A DNA stretch of 6,020 nucleotides from Chitinophagaceae bacterium (GCA_025351145.1 JANXWM010000327.1:1-6020), one strand, 5' to 3'; positions 1 to 6,020 are shown, counted from the first letter of the stretch. Notes: generated by a model from the sequence alone, not told the origin. A program made the numbers and translations.

Positions 1-34
1 AAAACAGTAGTTTTATTTTCTAAAAATTTTACTT

Positions 35-1978
35 ATGAAAAAAATGTTAGCTCAAAAACATGTGTTACTTTTTTGCCTTAGCTTTTTTATTTGTGCTTCT
101 CTGTTTGCACAATACCCTAAATATATTGTACAGTTTACTGATAAAAAAAACTCACCCTACAGTTTAAACAATCCGCTGGCATATCTCTCCCAAAGAGCTA
201 TTGACCGGCGAACCCGCTACAGTATTGCATTAGACAGTACAGACTTTCCTGTAAATACTTCTTATGTACAGCAGGTATTGGCGCAGGGTTCGGTTAATTA
301 TTTAAGTCAGTCAAAATGGCTAAATCAAATTTTAATTTATTGTACAAGTACAGCAACTGTTAATGCAATTAAGAGTTTGCCTTTTGTAAAAAGCGCTTTG
401 CCCATCGGTCCTTTAAAAAGTACAGACAGTACTATACATACTGATCGTTTCAAAGAAACCGTAACTCCTTTAAAAGCCACAGAAAAAACCGCAAATACAG
501 CCGCTAATTATTATGGAAGCTCATACCCGCAGGTTCATATTCACCTCGGAGAGTTTTTACACAAAAGAGGGTTTACCGGTAAAGGAATGACGATTTCGAT
601 TATTGACGGAGGCTTTTACAAGTATAAAACCACTAAAGCTTTTGACAGTGCCCGGGCTAATGGTCAATTCCTTGGCGAAAGAGATTTTGTCGATTTTGAT
701 AACAGTGTAAATGAAGATGCAGATCATGGCGAATTATGCTTAAGTACCATCGCTTCGAATATTCCGGGAACAATGGTTGGCACTGCACCCAATGCAAATT
801 TCTGGCTGCTGCGCGGAGAAAATGTAAATTCAGAATATCCAATAGAAGAACATAACTGGGATGCCGCCGCAGAATTTGCTGACAGTGTCGGCACCGATCT
901 TATATCTTCTTCACTGGGTTATTTTACTTTCGACGATCCTCAGTTCAACCATACCTATAACGATATTTATAAAAACACCACCATGGTTTCCAAAGGCGCA
1001 GCTTTTGCAGCTAAGAAAGGGATTATCGTTACCAACAGTGCGGGCAACGAAGGTGGCAGCAGTTGGAATTATATTATTTTTCCGGCAGATACAGACAGTG
1101 CCTGCTCGGTTGGTGCAGTTGGCACCAATGGCCAAATAGCGAGTTTCAGTAGCTATGGTTACCCGGGAAAAGTAAAACCCAATATCGTTTCTGTAGGATC
1201 TGGAACAACACTTTACGCCTATTATGGCCTTACCAGCGGAAGCGGTACTTCATTCTCAAATCCCAATATAAATGGGTTAATCGCTTGTCTCTGGCAGGCT
1301 TTTCCGAAGTTCAACAACATGAAGATCCTTAATGCGGTTTACCAGAGTTCCAATAAGTACAGCACACCCGATAACCGTTATGGATATGGCTCTCCAAATA
1401 TGAGGCTGGCCTACCAGATCTTAAAAACAACCCAAAATTTAGAGACTTATGGCAACGAATGGCTTATGGTTAAACAGCAGCAATTCAGCAACAAAATAGA
1501 TATTACATTAATTGGTCAGCTCGACGGTGATGCACATTTAAATCTTATAAATAGCACCGGAAAAATTATAGCAACTCAAAAGCTTACAACCGAAGCCCAG
1601 GAAATTTATAACACATCATTCAGCGATCTTGAAAATATAGAAGCAGGTATTTATACACTACAATATGCCGATAATAAGATGTCCAAAAGCATCAGCCTGG
1701 TTAAAGAAGGTATTATTGCAGCCAGCTGGTTACAGGCATCACCAGTGCCATTTAAAACAAATCTCACTGCAACAATTTCAGCTCCAGAAAGTGGAAGCAT
1801 AATGATCCAGCTTACAGATGTGCGCGGAAAAATTTGGGAAACCCAACAGCTAAAAACTGTAAAAGATAAAACTTATAGCATTCAGTTTTTAAAAGCCGCT
1901 GCTGTGCCACCGGGCATTTACTTTATACAATACAAAGGCATTAACCAAAACAAAAGCCTCTCTGTGCAAAAGCAATAA
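35..1978 (+). CDS. Secreted S8 family (subtilisin-like) serine protease with T9SS type A sorting domain
   Basis: A 647-residue exported endopeptidase. Residues 1-26 form a Sec signal peptide: KK at the start, a hydrophobic core, and probable cleavage after LFA at residue 25. Residues 27 to about 160 are a propeptide-like N-terminal region of the kind seen in Bacteroidota subtilases. The catalytic domain spans about 165-465. It shows all the expected residues: Asp191 in SIIDGG, His231 in DADHGE, oxyanion Asn338 in NSAGNEG, and Ser406 in SGSGTSFSNP, so the enzyme should be active. Residues 485-557 and 565-647 are two beta-rich modules. The last matches the T9SS type A sorting pattern (PVPF near 571, DVRGK near 595, PPGIYFIQY near 625, a lysine-bearing end), predicting export across the outer membrane with cleavage or anchoring of the tail. 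The start has an A-rich leader (ttacttATG) and no Shine-Dalgarno. A terminator follows 17 bases after the stop, so it ends its own transcript. The substrate cannot be told from sequence. Confidence 0.95.
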   Translation: MKKMLAQKHVLLFCLSFFICASLFAQYPKYIVQFTDKKNSPYSLNNPLAYLSQRAIDRRTRYSIALDSTDFPVNTSYVQQVLAQGSVNYLSQSKWLNQILIYCTSTATVNAIKSLPFVKSALPIGPLKSTDSTIHTDRFKETVTPLKATEKTANTAANYYGSSYPQVHIHLGEFLHKRGFTGKGMTISIIDGGFYKYKTTKAFDSARANGQFLGERDFVDFDNSVNEDADHGELCLSTIASNIPGTMVGTAPNANFWLLRGENVNSEYPIEEHNWDAAAEFADSVGTDLISSSLGYFTFDDPQFNHTYNDIYKNTTMVSKGAAFAAKKGIIVTNSAGNEGGSSWNYIIFPADTDSACSVGAVGTNGQIASFSSYGYPGKVKPNIVSVGSGTTLYAYYGLTSGSGTSFSNPNINGLIACLWQAFPKFNNMKILNAVYQSSNKYSTPDNRYGYGSPNMRLAYQILKTTQNLETYGNEWLMVKQQQFSNKIDITLIGQLDGDAHLNLINSTGKIIATQKLTTEAQEIYNTSFSDLENIEAGIYTLQYADNKMSKSISLVKEGIIAASWLQASPVPFKTNLTATISAPESGSIMIQLTDVRGKIWETQQLKTVKDKTYSIQFLKAAAVPPGIYFIQYKGINQNKSLSVQKQ

Positions 1979-1995
1979 AAGTTTCTGATTTTCGT

Positions 1996-2030
1996 AAAAA
2001 ATCCATCTTAATGAATAAGATGGATTTTTT
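1996..2030 (+). terminator. Intrinsic terminator of the S8 protease gene
   Basis: A perfect 15-bp inverted repeat (1996-2010 with 2016-2030) encloses the 5-base loop ATGAA. The stem is A6-TCCATCTTA paired with TAAGATGGA-T6, so the transcript ends in a U run. It lies 17 bases after the protease stop codon. The A run on the other arm means it could also stop transcription arriving on the minus strand, but no minus-strand gene ends here. Confidence 0.9.
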
Positions 2031-2074
2031 ATTTGTACCAATACAGTTAAATATGTTTTGAACCGGTCTTTGGA

Positions 2075-2244
2075 TATTTCATGGCATCGCCTCTTGCGTC
2101 GCACTCTTGTACGTTCGGAACAATTTTGAACAAGCTCAGAGCCTTTAGCTGCAAGCCGTGAGCGAATTACAATGGCTCAGATCCCGCAGCTAAAAGCTCA
2201 TAGCTATTCTTCAGTACAAGAGTGCGACGCAAGTAAAGTTTCAT
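2075..2244. repeat. Structured 170-bp intergenic repeat, copy 1 (nested inverted repeats)
   Basis: This block matches 4628-4797 in the same orientation, without net length change. The outer arms 2094-2112 and 2214-2232 are a perfect 19-bp inverted repeat (TTGCGTCGCACTCTTGTAC and its complement), extendable by one C/G pair to 20 bp. Inside, 2140-2163 can pair with 2175-2198 (18 of 24 positions by my count) around an 11-base loop, so the whole unit could fold into a long interrupted hairpin. By eye the two copies differ at 19 of the 139 positions between and including the arms, and all of those differences lie between the arms. TTTCAT occurs near both edges (2077-2082 and 2239-2244). There is no transposase and no credible ORF. 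It could be a MITE-like or REP-like mobile repeat or a structured RNA. Existence of the repeat is certain; its nature is inference. Confidence 0.9.
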
Positions 2245-2402
2245 GCATGTACATCTGCCTGGTTCATAATAACCGTTATTTTTTACAACAATTTTATCCC
2301 TGTTTCAGCCCAAGATTTTGTTAAACCAAAATACAAAAAAAATAAAAAAAGCACATTCGTGTTTTAATTGGAATAATGAATCTTTAATCATCATCAAAAT
2401 TT
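2245..2402. other. A/T-rich non-coding leader upstream of the Rieske gene
   Basis: This is the rest of the gene-free stretch between copy 1 of the repeat and the Rieske start. It contains an A-rich tract (about 2329-2350) and T-rich segments. A promoter for the Rieske gene must lie here or in the repeat, but I see no convincing TTTG / TAnnTTTG pair. An in-frame TAA at 2385-2387 closes the Rieske reading frame upstream. I see no tRNA, riboswitch or small gene that I can support. Confidence 0.5.
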
Positions 2403-2813
2403 ATGGACAGAAAACAGTTTCTTTCAGAAATGGGTCTTGGCGCAGCAGGTTTATTTGTAATGAGCTGCCTTGGCGGATGCTCAAAATCGGGCTCAACGCC
2501 GGTAGCATCTTCAGACTTTACAATCGACTTGAATGCTGCCAGCAGTCTTCCTTTGAAAAGCCTTGGCGGCTACATTTACATGAATGGCATTATCGTTGCC
2601 CAAACGCTTGCAGGCAAGTATATTGCGGTTTCGCAATCCTGCACACATGAAGGTATTACGGTTACTTACGACAGCACGGGAGATCGCTTTTATTGCCCGG
2701 CACATGGTTCTGTTTTCAGCGACAGTGGTGCAGTAGTTAATGGCCCTGCGGGTAGTAGTTTGCGGGAGTTTAACACATCACTTACAGGAAACTCATTGCG
2801 CGTTTACGCTTAA
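2403..2813 (+). CDS. Rieske [2Fe-2S] domain lipoprotein
   Basis: A 136-residue protein that binds a Rieske-type 2Fe-2S cluster and so probably carries electrons at the cell envelope. The ligands are visible: Cys80 and His82 in SCTHEG, and Cys98 and His101 in CPAHGSVF, with the usual spacing for a small Rieske domain (about residues 38-136). The N-terminus MDRKQFL resembles the S-R-R-x-F-L Tat motif with RK for RR. It is followed by a short hydrophobic stretch and the lipobox LGGC with Cys26, suggesting a folded, Tat-exported lipoprotein. The residues after Cys26 (SKSGS) lack the acidic surface-export signal known in some Bacteroidota, so a periplasm-facing location is more likely. ATG 2403 is the only sensible start, because an in-frame TAA lies at 2385-2387 with no ATG between. 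No cytochrome b or oxygenase partner is adjacent. It resembles the C-terminal fold of QcrA/PetC but is much shorter, so no symbol is given. Confidence 0.93.
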   Translation: MDRKQFLSEMGLGAAGLFVMSCLGGCSKSGSTPVASSDFTIDLNAASSLPLKSLGGYIYMNGIIVAQTLAGKYIAVSQSCTHEGITVTYDSTGDRFYCPAHGSVFSDSGAVVNGPAGSSLREFNTSLTGNSLRVYA

Positions 2814-2843
2814 GAACAATCAATCTTTCAATATCAATCCTAT

Positions 2844-2878
2844 AATAAAAAGAGCCCTTTTACAAGGGCCTTTTTATT
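2844..2878. terminator. Bidirectional intrinsic terminator between the convergent Rieske and pruA genes
   Basis: The arm 2844-2859 (AATAAAAAG-A-GCCCTT) pairs with 2864-2878 (AAGGGC-CTTTTTATT) around the loop TTAC, with one bulged A at 2853. A GC-rich inner stem is flanked by an A run on one side and a T run on the other, so it reads as a terminator on both strands. It starts 30 bases after the Rieske stop and lies 20 bases beyond the pruA stop, which fits use by both genes. Confidence 0.9.
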
Positions 2879-2898
2879 GAATATATTTCATTATCAAA

Positions 2899-4530
2899 TT
2901 AACTCTCTTTCAAAAAAGCATAGCGGTAATCTGTTGGCGGGTTAAATGTTTCTTTAATAGTTCTGGCGCTTAACCAGCGGTAAAGATTAATCATACTGCC
3001 TGCTTTATCGTTTGTGCCGCTTGCCCTTGCACCACCAAATGGCTGCTGGCCAACTACCGCACCCGTTGGTTTATCATTGATATAAAAATTACCAGCAGCA
3101 TTACGCAATTTCGATGTTGCCATAACTACTGCATCCCTATCCTGCGCAATGATTGAGCCCGTTAAAGCATACGGTGATGTTGAATCTACCAGCGCTAATG
3201 TTTCTTCATATTTATCTGCATCGTACACATGAATAGTAAGTACAGGACCAAATATTTCTTCGCACATGGTTACATATTTTGGGTCTTTGGCTTCAATAAC
3301 GGTGGGCTCAATAAAGTAACCTATGCTCTTATCATATTTACCACCGGCAATAATAGTTGCCTTCTTATCTTTCTTTGCATTGTCTATATATGCAGCTATT
3401 TTATCAAAACTTTTTTCATCAATAACTGCATTAATAAAATTGCTGAAGTCTTCCACCGTTCCCATTTTCATGGTCTTTAGTTCAGCGGCTAATTTTGTTT
3501 TTACTTCCTCTGCAATATTATCTGGAATATATGCCCTTGAAGCAGCAGAACATTTTTGTCCCTGGTATTCAAATGCACCACGGGCAAGTGCTGTAACCAC
3601 CACATCAGGGTCGGCGCTTTTGTGAACCATTACAAAATCTTTACCGCCTGTTTCACCTACAATCCGTGGATAGGTTTTGTACTTCGCCATATTTTTTCCA
3701 ATGGTCTCCCACATATTATTAAACACACCTGTTGAGCCGGTAAAATGTACACCTGCAAAATCGGTATGGTTAAAACAAACTTTACCAAGTGTTGGGCCAT
3801 CAACATAGATCAGGTTTATAACTCCATCAGGTAATCCTGCTTCTTTTAAAATGCGCATGATCATCTGCGCGGCGTACACTTGCGTATTTGCAGGCTTCCA
3901 TACAACCACATTACCACACATGGCTGCAGATGTTGGCAGGTTACCGGCTATTGCCGTAAAGTTAAAAGGCGTAATGGCCAGTACAAAACCTTCCAGCGGC
4001 CGCCATTCCATGCGGTTGTGAATACCGGGTGATGATATAGGTTGCTGTTTATAAATCTCACTTAAAAAATGTACGTTGAAGCGGAGAAAATCAATCAGTT
4101 CGCAGGCACTGTCAATTTCTGCCTGGTAAGCATTTTTGCTTTGGCCAAGCATGGTGCAACCGTTAATATGTGTACGGTATTTTGTGGCCATCAGGTCGGC
4201 AGCTTTTAAAAAAATATGCGCCCTTTCTTCCCATGGCATATTTGCCCAGGCTTCTTTAGCTTTCAATGCTGCATCAATTGCCAGCTTAATATGTTTCTCA
4301 TCGCCCAGGTGAAAATAACCAAGTGTATGCGCAATTTCATGCGGCGGATGCATGGCAATTTTATTGCCTGTTTTCACTGTTTTACCGCCAATGTACATGG
4401 GCACATCAATGGCTTTCTTTTTTAATTCGGCCAGTGTTTTTTTTAGTGCTGTTTTTTCCGGGGAACCGGGTGCATACTGCAATACAGGCTCATTGGCCGG
4501 TAACGGGTAACTAAAATATCCAAGGTTCAT
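2899..4530 (-). CDS. pruA: L-glutamate gamma-semialdehyde dehydrogenase (1-pyrroline-5-carboxylate dehydrogenase)
   Basis: A 543-residue aldehyde dehydrogenase that oxidises L-glutamate 5-semialdehyde (from P5C) to glutamate with NAD+, the second step of proline degradation, in the cytoplasm. The N-terminus (NEPVLQYAPGSPE near residue 13) and the C-terminal block around PTGAVVGQQPFGGARASGTN (488-507) are typical of stand-alone P5C dehydrogenases of the group shared by Bacteroidota and animals. Its length also fits that group. Key residues are present: Asn190 in TPFNFTA, Lys212 in WKPA, the nucleotide-binding FTGSTG at 263-268, general base Glu293 in VGETGGKD, nucleophile Cys327 in GQKCSAASR, and EIFGPV at 425-430. 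It is not fused to proline dehydrogenase as in PutA, and no proline dehydrogenase gene is visible here. The start is ATG with an A/T-rich leader and no Shine-Dalgarno. It converges with the Rieske gene and diverges from the TonB receptor gene. Confidence 0.96.
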   Translation of the reverse strand: MNLGYFSYPLPANEPVLQYAPGSPEKTALKKTLAELKKKAIDVPMYIGGKTVKTGNKIAMHPPHEIAHTLGYFHLGDEKHIKLAIDAALKAKEAWANMPWEERAHIFLKAADLMATKYRTHINGCTMLGQSKNAYQAEIDSACELIDFLRFNVHFLSEIYKQQPISSPGIHNRMEWRPLEGFVLAITPFNFTAIAGNLPTSAAMCGNVVVWKPANTQVYAAQMIMRILKEAGLPDGVINLIYVDGPTLGKVCFNHTDFAGVHFTGSTGVFNNMWETIGKNMAKYKTYPRIVGETGGKDFVMVHKSADPDVVVTALARGAFEYQGQKCSAASRAYIPDNIAEEVKTKLAAELKTMKMGTVEDFSNFINAVIDEKSFDKIAAYIDNAKKDKKATIIAGGKYDKSIGYFIEPTVIEAKDPKYVTMCEEIFGPVLTIHVYDADKYEETLALVDSTSPYALTGSIIAQDRDAVVMATSKLRNAAGNFYINDKPTGAVVGQQPFGGARASGTNDKAGSMINLYRWLSARTIKETFNPPTDYRYAFLKES

Positions 4531-4572
4531 AAACTAAATTTAGACGTGGTAAATGGGGCGCAAGTTAATTAA

Positions 4573-4604
4573 ATAAACTAACATCTATTCGCAACACAGG
4601 GCAA
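4573..4604 (-). promoter_or_regulatory. Weak candidate promoter for pruA
   Basis: Read on the minus strand, TTG (4604-4602) is followed after 21 bases by TAGTTTAT (4580-4573). This approximates the Bacteroidota pattern TTTG then TAnnTTTG, but the last base differs and the upstream element is minimal. It would leave a leader of about 35 to 40 bases before the pruA ATG. It lies between pruA and copy 2 of the repeat. The match is loose enough to arise by chance in A/T-rich DNA. Confidence 0.3.
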
Positions 4605-4627
4605 GACTATTTTGTACCCGGCCATAG

Positions 4628-4797
4628 TATTTCATGGCATCGTCTCTTGCGTCGCACTCTTGTACAGTTGGAACAATTTTGAATAAGCCGCAAGCTTTTA
4701 GCAGCGAGCTGTGAGCGAAATACAGCGGCTCGAAGCTCGCAGCTAAAAGCTCATAGCTATTCTTCAGTACAAGAGTGCGACGCAACAGAAGTTTCAT
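4628..4797. repeat. Structured 170-bp intergenic repeat, copy 2 (nested inverted repeats)
   Basis: This is the second copy of the element at 2075-2244, in the same orientation and of the same length. The outer arms 4647-4665 and 4767-4785 are identical to those of copy 1 and perfectly complementary over 19 bp. The inner hairpin pairs 4693-4716 with 4728-4751 at 21 of 24 positions around an 11-base loop, somewhat better than in copy 1. The 17 bases just inside the right arm are unchanged between copies, whereas the left half and centre have drifted. It sits between the divergent pruA and TonB-receptor genes, upstream of both. TTTCAT occurs at both edges (4630-4635 and 4792-4797). Confidence 0.9.
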
Positions 4798-4810
4798 AGT
4801 TATTCTTCAG
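4751..4810. repeat. Short direct echo across the right edge of repeat copy 2
   Basis: TCATAGCTATTCTTCAG at 4751-4767 recurs as TCATAGTTATTCTTCAG at 4794-4810, 17 bases with one mismatch and 43 bases apart. The first lies just inside the right arm of copy 2; the second starts at the edge of the shared block and runs into unique DNA. Copy 1 has the inner sequence but not the outer echo. It may mark a slipped or nested duplication event. Confidence 0.7.
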
Positions 4811-4895
4811 CCGGGTCAATAAAACTTTTACTCCACAACTTTCTGCCTGCATATCTGTTATTTTTTTAACCGGTATTTTTCGCAGCTTATTGGCT

Positions 4896-4925
4896 TTTGT
4901 AATGTTAACGTGAAGGATAACTTTG
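4896..4925 (+). promoter_or_regulatory. Bacteroidota-type promoter for the TonB-dependent receptor gene
   Basis: TTTG at 4896-4899 and TAACTTTG at 4918-4925 are separated by 18 bases. The second is an exact match to the TAnnTTTG element near -7 used by the main sigma factor of Bacteroidota, and the spacing is close to that reported. Transcription would start at about 4930-4933. That leaves about 36 to 39 bases before ATG 4969 but only about 10 before the in-frame ATG 4942, which favours the later start. This is a motif match only. Confidence 0.6.
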
Positions 4926-4968
4926 CGGGGGCTAACAAAAAATGCAAAACATACTTCATAATAATATC

Positions 4969-6020
4969 ATGGTACAAAAAGACAGGCGTTTATTTTTTCC
5001 AGGCTTTATAATAGCGGCAATTTTATTTTTTCCGTTTCTTCTGTTTGCTCAAACAAAATATACTATCAGCGGCACGGTGAAAGACAAACGCAGTGGGGAA
5101 TCGTTGATCGGTGCTTCAGTAAAACTACAGGAACTGAATGGTGGCACTGTAACAAATGCTTATGGTTTTTTCTCCGTTACGCTGCCACAGGGCAATTATA
5201 CTTTACTCATCAGTTATGTTGGCTATGCAGTTACCGAAGAAAAAATAGAGCTCAACAGTAACCGGCAACTTGCAATAGAACTGAATGCAGAAGCAGCTTT
5301 GGCTGATGTAACAGTAAGCACAAAAAAGAAAAACGACAATATTACCAAACCCTTAATGGGCGTGGAAAAACTGAACATAAACGAGATAAATCAGTTGCCT
5401 GTTTTACTGGGTGAAAGGGACGTGCTGAAAAGTATTCAGCTTTTGCCCGGCATTAAAAGTGCCGGTGAAGGCAATAGTGGTTTTTATGTTCGTGGCGGCG
5501 GCGCAGACCAAAACCTGATATTGCTTGATGAAGCACCGGTGTATAACGCATCGCACTTACTTGGTTTCTTTTCTACATTTAATTCGGACGCTATTAAAGA
5601 TGTTACGCTGTACAAAGGTGGTATGCCTGCACAATATGGCGGCAGGTTATCGAGCGTAGTTGATATTAAAATGAAAGACGGCAACAACAAAGGCTACGAT
5701 GTAAGCGGCGGACTCGGACTTATTTCTTCGCGGTTAACTGTTGAAGGGCCGATAGTAAAAGATAAAGGTTCGTTTATCATCAGCGGGAGGAGATCGTATG
5801 CTGATCTGTTTCTAAAGCTTTCATCCGATACGGCTTTAAAAAGTAACCGCCTGTATTTTTATGACCTTAATTTAAAAGCAAACTATATACTCGGGAAAAA
5901 CGACAGGCTGTATCTATCTGGCTATTTTGGCCGCGATGTGCTTGGTTTTGGCGAAACCTTCGCTACCGATTGGGGTAACAAGACAGGCACCCTTCGCTGG
6001 AACCATGTTATAAATAACAG
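4969..6020 (+). CDS. TonB-dependent outer-membrane receptor with carboxypeptidase-regulatory-like domain (N-terminal part)
   Basis: The first 350 codons of a receptor that continues past the window. Such proteins import a ligand through an outer-membrane beta-barrel using energy from TonB-ExbBD. The signal peptide is residues 1-27: MVQKDRR, a hydrophobic core, and cleavage after LLFA near 27. A carboxypeptidase-regulatory-like beta domain covers about 29-107 (ISGTVKDKRSGESLIGASV). A TonB-box-like LADVTVST follows at 111-118, and then a plug domain at about 130-237 with FYVRGGGADQNLILLDEAPVYN, VTLYKGGMPAQYGGRLSSVVDIKM. Barrel strands begin near 245. The plug motifs fit the non-SusC type of Bacteroidota receptor, so a glycan-uptake role with SusD is not implied; the ligand is unknown. 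An in-frame ATG at 4942 would add nine residues, but 4969 gives a cleaner signal peptide and a more plausible leader from the promoter. The reading frame is open to the window end. Confidence 0.93.
   Translation, partial: MVQKDRRLFFPGFIIAAILFFPFLLFAQTKYTISGTVKDKRSGESLIGASVKLQELNGGTVTNAYGFFSVTLPQGNYTLLISYVGYAVTEEKIELNSNRQLAIELNAEAALADVTVSTKKKNDNITKPLMGVEKLNINEINQLPVLLGERDVLKSIQLLPGIKSAGEGNSGFYVRGGGADQNLILLDEAPVYNASHLLGFFSTFNSDAIKDVTLYKGGMPAQYGGRLSSVVDIKMKDGNNKGYDVSGGLGLISSRLTVEGPIVKDKGSFIISGRRSYADLFLKLSSDTALKSNRLYFYDLNLKANYILGKNDRLYLSGYFGRDVLGFGETFATDWGNKTGTLRWNHVINN

Noticed and set aside
861..1139. Plus- and minus-strand ORFs of 61 to 92 codons inside the protease gene
   Set aside because: They are alternative frames of the subtilase catalytic region with no start context, motif or independent support.
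1889..2104. A 71-codon minus-strand ORF covering the protease tail, its terminator and part of repeat copy 1
   Set aside because: It overlaps a well-supported gene, crosses a terminator hairpin and enters a repeat arm. It has no recognisable domain.
2264..2284. Small A/T palindrome (AATAACCGTTATT followed by T run) as a terminator
   Set aside because: The stem is only five A/T pairs around a three-base loop and no gene ends just upstream, so it cannot be supported.
2318..2650. A 110-codon plus-strand ORF overlapping the start of the Rieske gene in another frame
   Set aside because: The Rieske frame has clear cluster ligands and an export signal. This frame has an A-run-derived lysine-rich start and no family resemblance.
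3229..4514. Several plus-strand ORFs of 63 to 100 codons opposite pruA
   Set aside because: They are antisense to a complete, conserved dehydrogenase. Their hydrophobic composition is what the reverse complement of A/T-rich coding DNA gives.
4585..4797. A 70-codon minus-strand ORF across repeat copy 2 (starting MKLLLRRTLVLKNSYELL)
   Set aside because: The equivalent frame in copy 1 (ATG at 2244, read leftward) starts similarly but stops after 25 codons at 2167-2169. The shared peptide follows from the conserved inverted arm, and the rest does not look like a protein.
2075..4797. The two 170-bp repeats as the ends of a composite transposon carrying the Rieske gene and pruA
   Set aside because: They are direct repeats of a non-coding element, with no transposase. 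The genes between them are ordinary chromosomal genes with host-like composition, so a pair of dispersed repeats is the simpler reading.
5484..5690. A 68-codon minus-strand ORF opposite the TonB plug domain
   Set aside because: It is antisense to the conserved plug motifs and has no recognisable feature.

Overview
The window looks like chromosomal DNA from a member of the Bacteroidota, probably a Chitinophagaceae-type organism, although the family-level placement is an inference. The evidence is a secreted subtilase with a type IX secretion (T9SS) C-terminal sorting domain, a TonB-dependent receptor with an N-terminal carboxypeptidase-regulatory-like domain, a TAnnTTTG-type promoter, and starts that lack Shine-Dalgarno sequences and are preceded by A/T-rich DNA. 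Overall composition is moderate to low in GC, with very A/T-rich intergenic regions.

Layout: (1) 35-1978 (+), a complete S8 family serine protease exported through Sec and T9SS, followed by a perfect 15-bp intrinsic terminator. (2) 1979-2402, a gene-free stretch holding the terminator, copy 1 of a 170-bp structured repeat (2075-2244) and an A-rich leader. (3) 2403-2813 (+), a small Rieske [2Fe-2S] lipoprotein. (4) 2844-2878, a hairpin that can terminate both this gene and the convergent gene beyond it. (5) 2899-4530 (-), a complete L-glutamate gamma-semialdehyde (P5C) dehydrogenase, PruA. (6) 4531-4968, a gene-free stretch with a weak pruA promoter candidate, copy 2 of the repeat (4628-4797), a short sequence echo and a good promoter for the next gene. 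(7) 4969 to the window end (+), the N-terminal 350 codons of a TonB-dependent outer-membrane receptor, cut by the window edge.

The four genes do not form an operon. Each appears to be its own transcription unit, and there is no evidence of a shared pathway. The protease, the lipoprotein and the receptor are cell-envelope or exported proteins, whereas PruA is cytoplasmic amino-acid catabolism.

No new multi-gene system is visible. The most interesting non-coding element is the pair of 170-bp repeats. They have identical, perfectly complementary 19-bp arms around a drifted but still foldable inner hairpin. The most interesting protein feature is an apparent tandem duplication of the sorting-domain-like beta module at the C-terminus of the protease.
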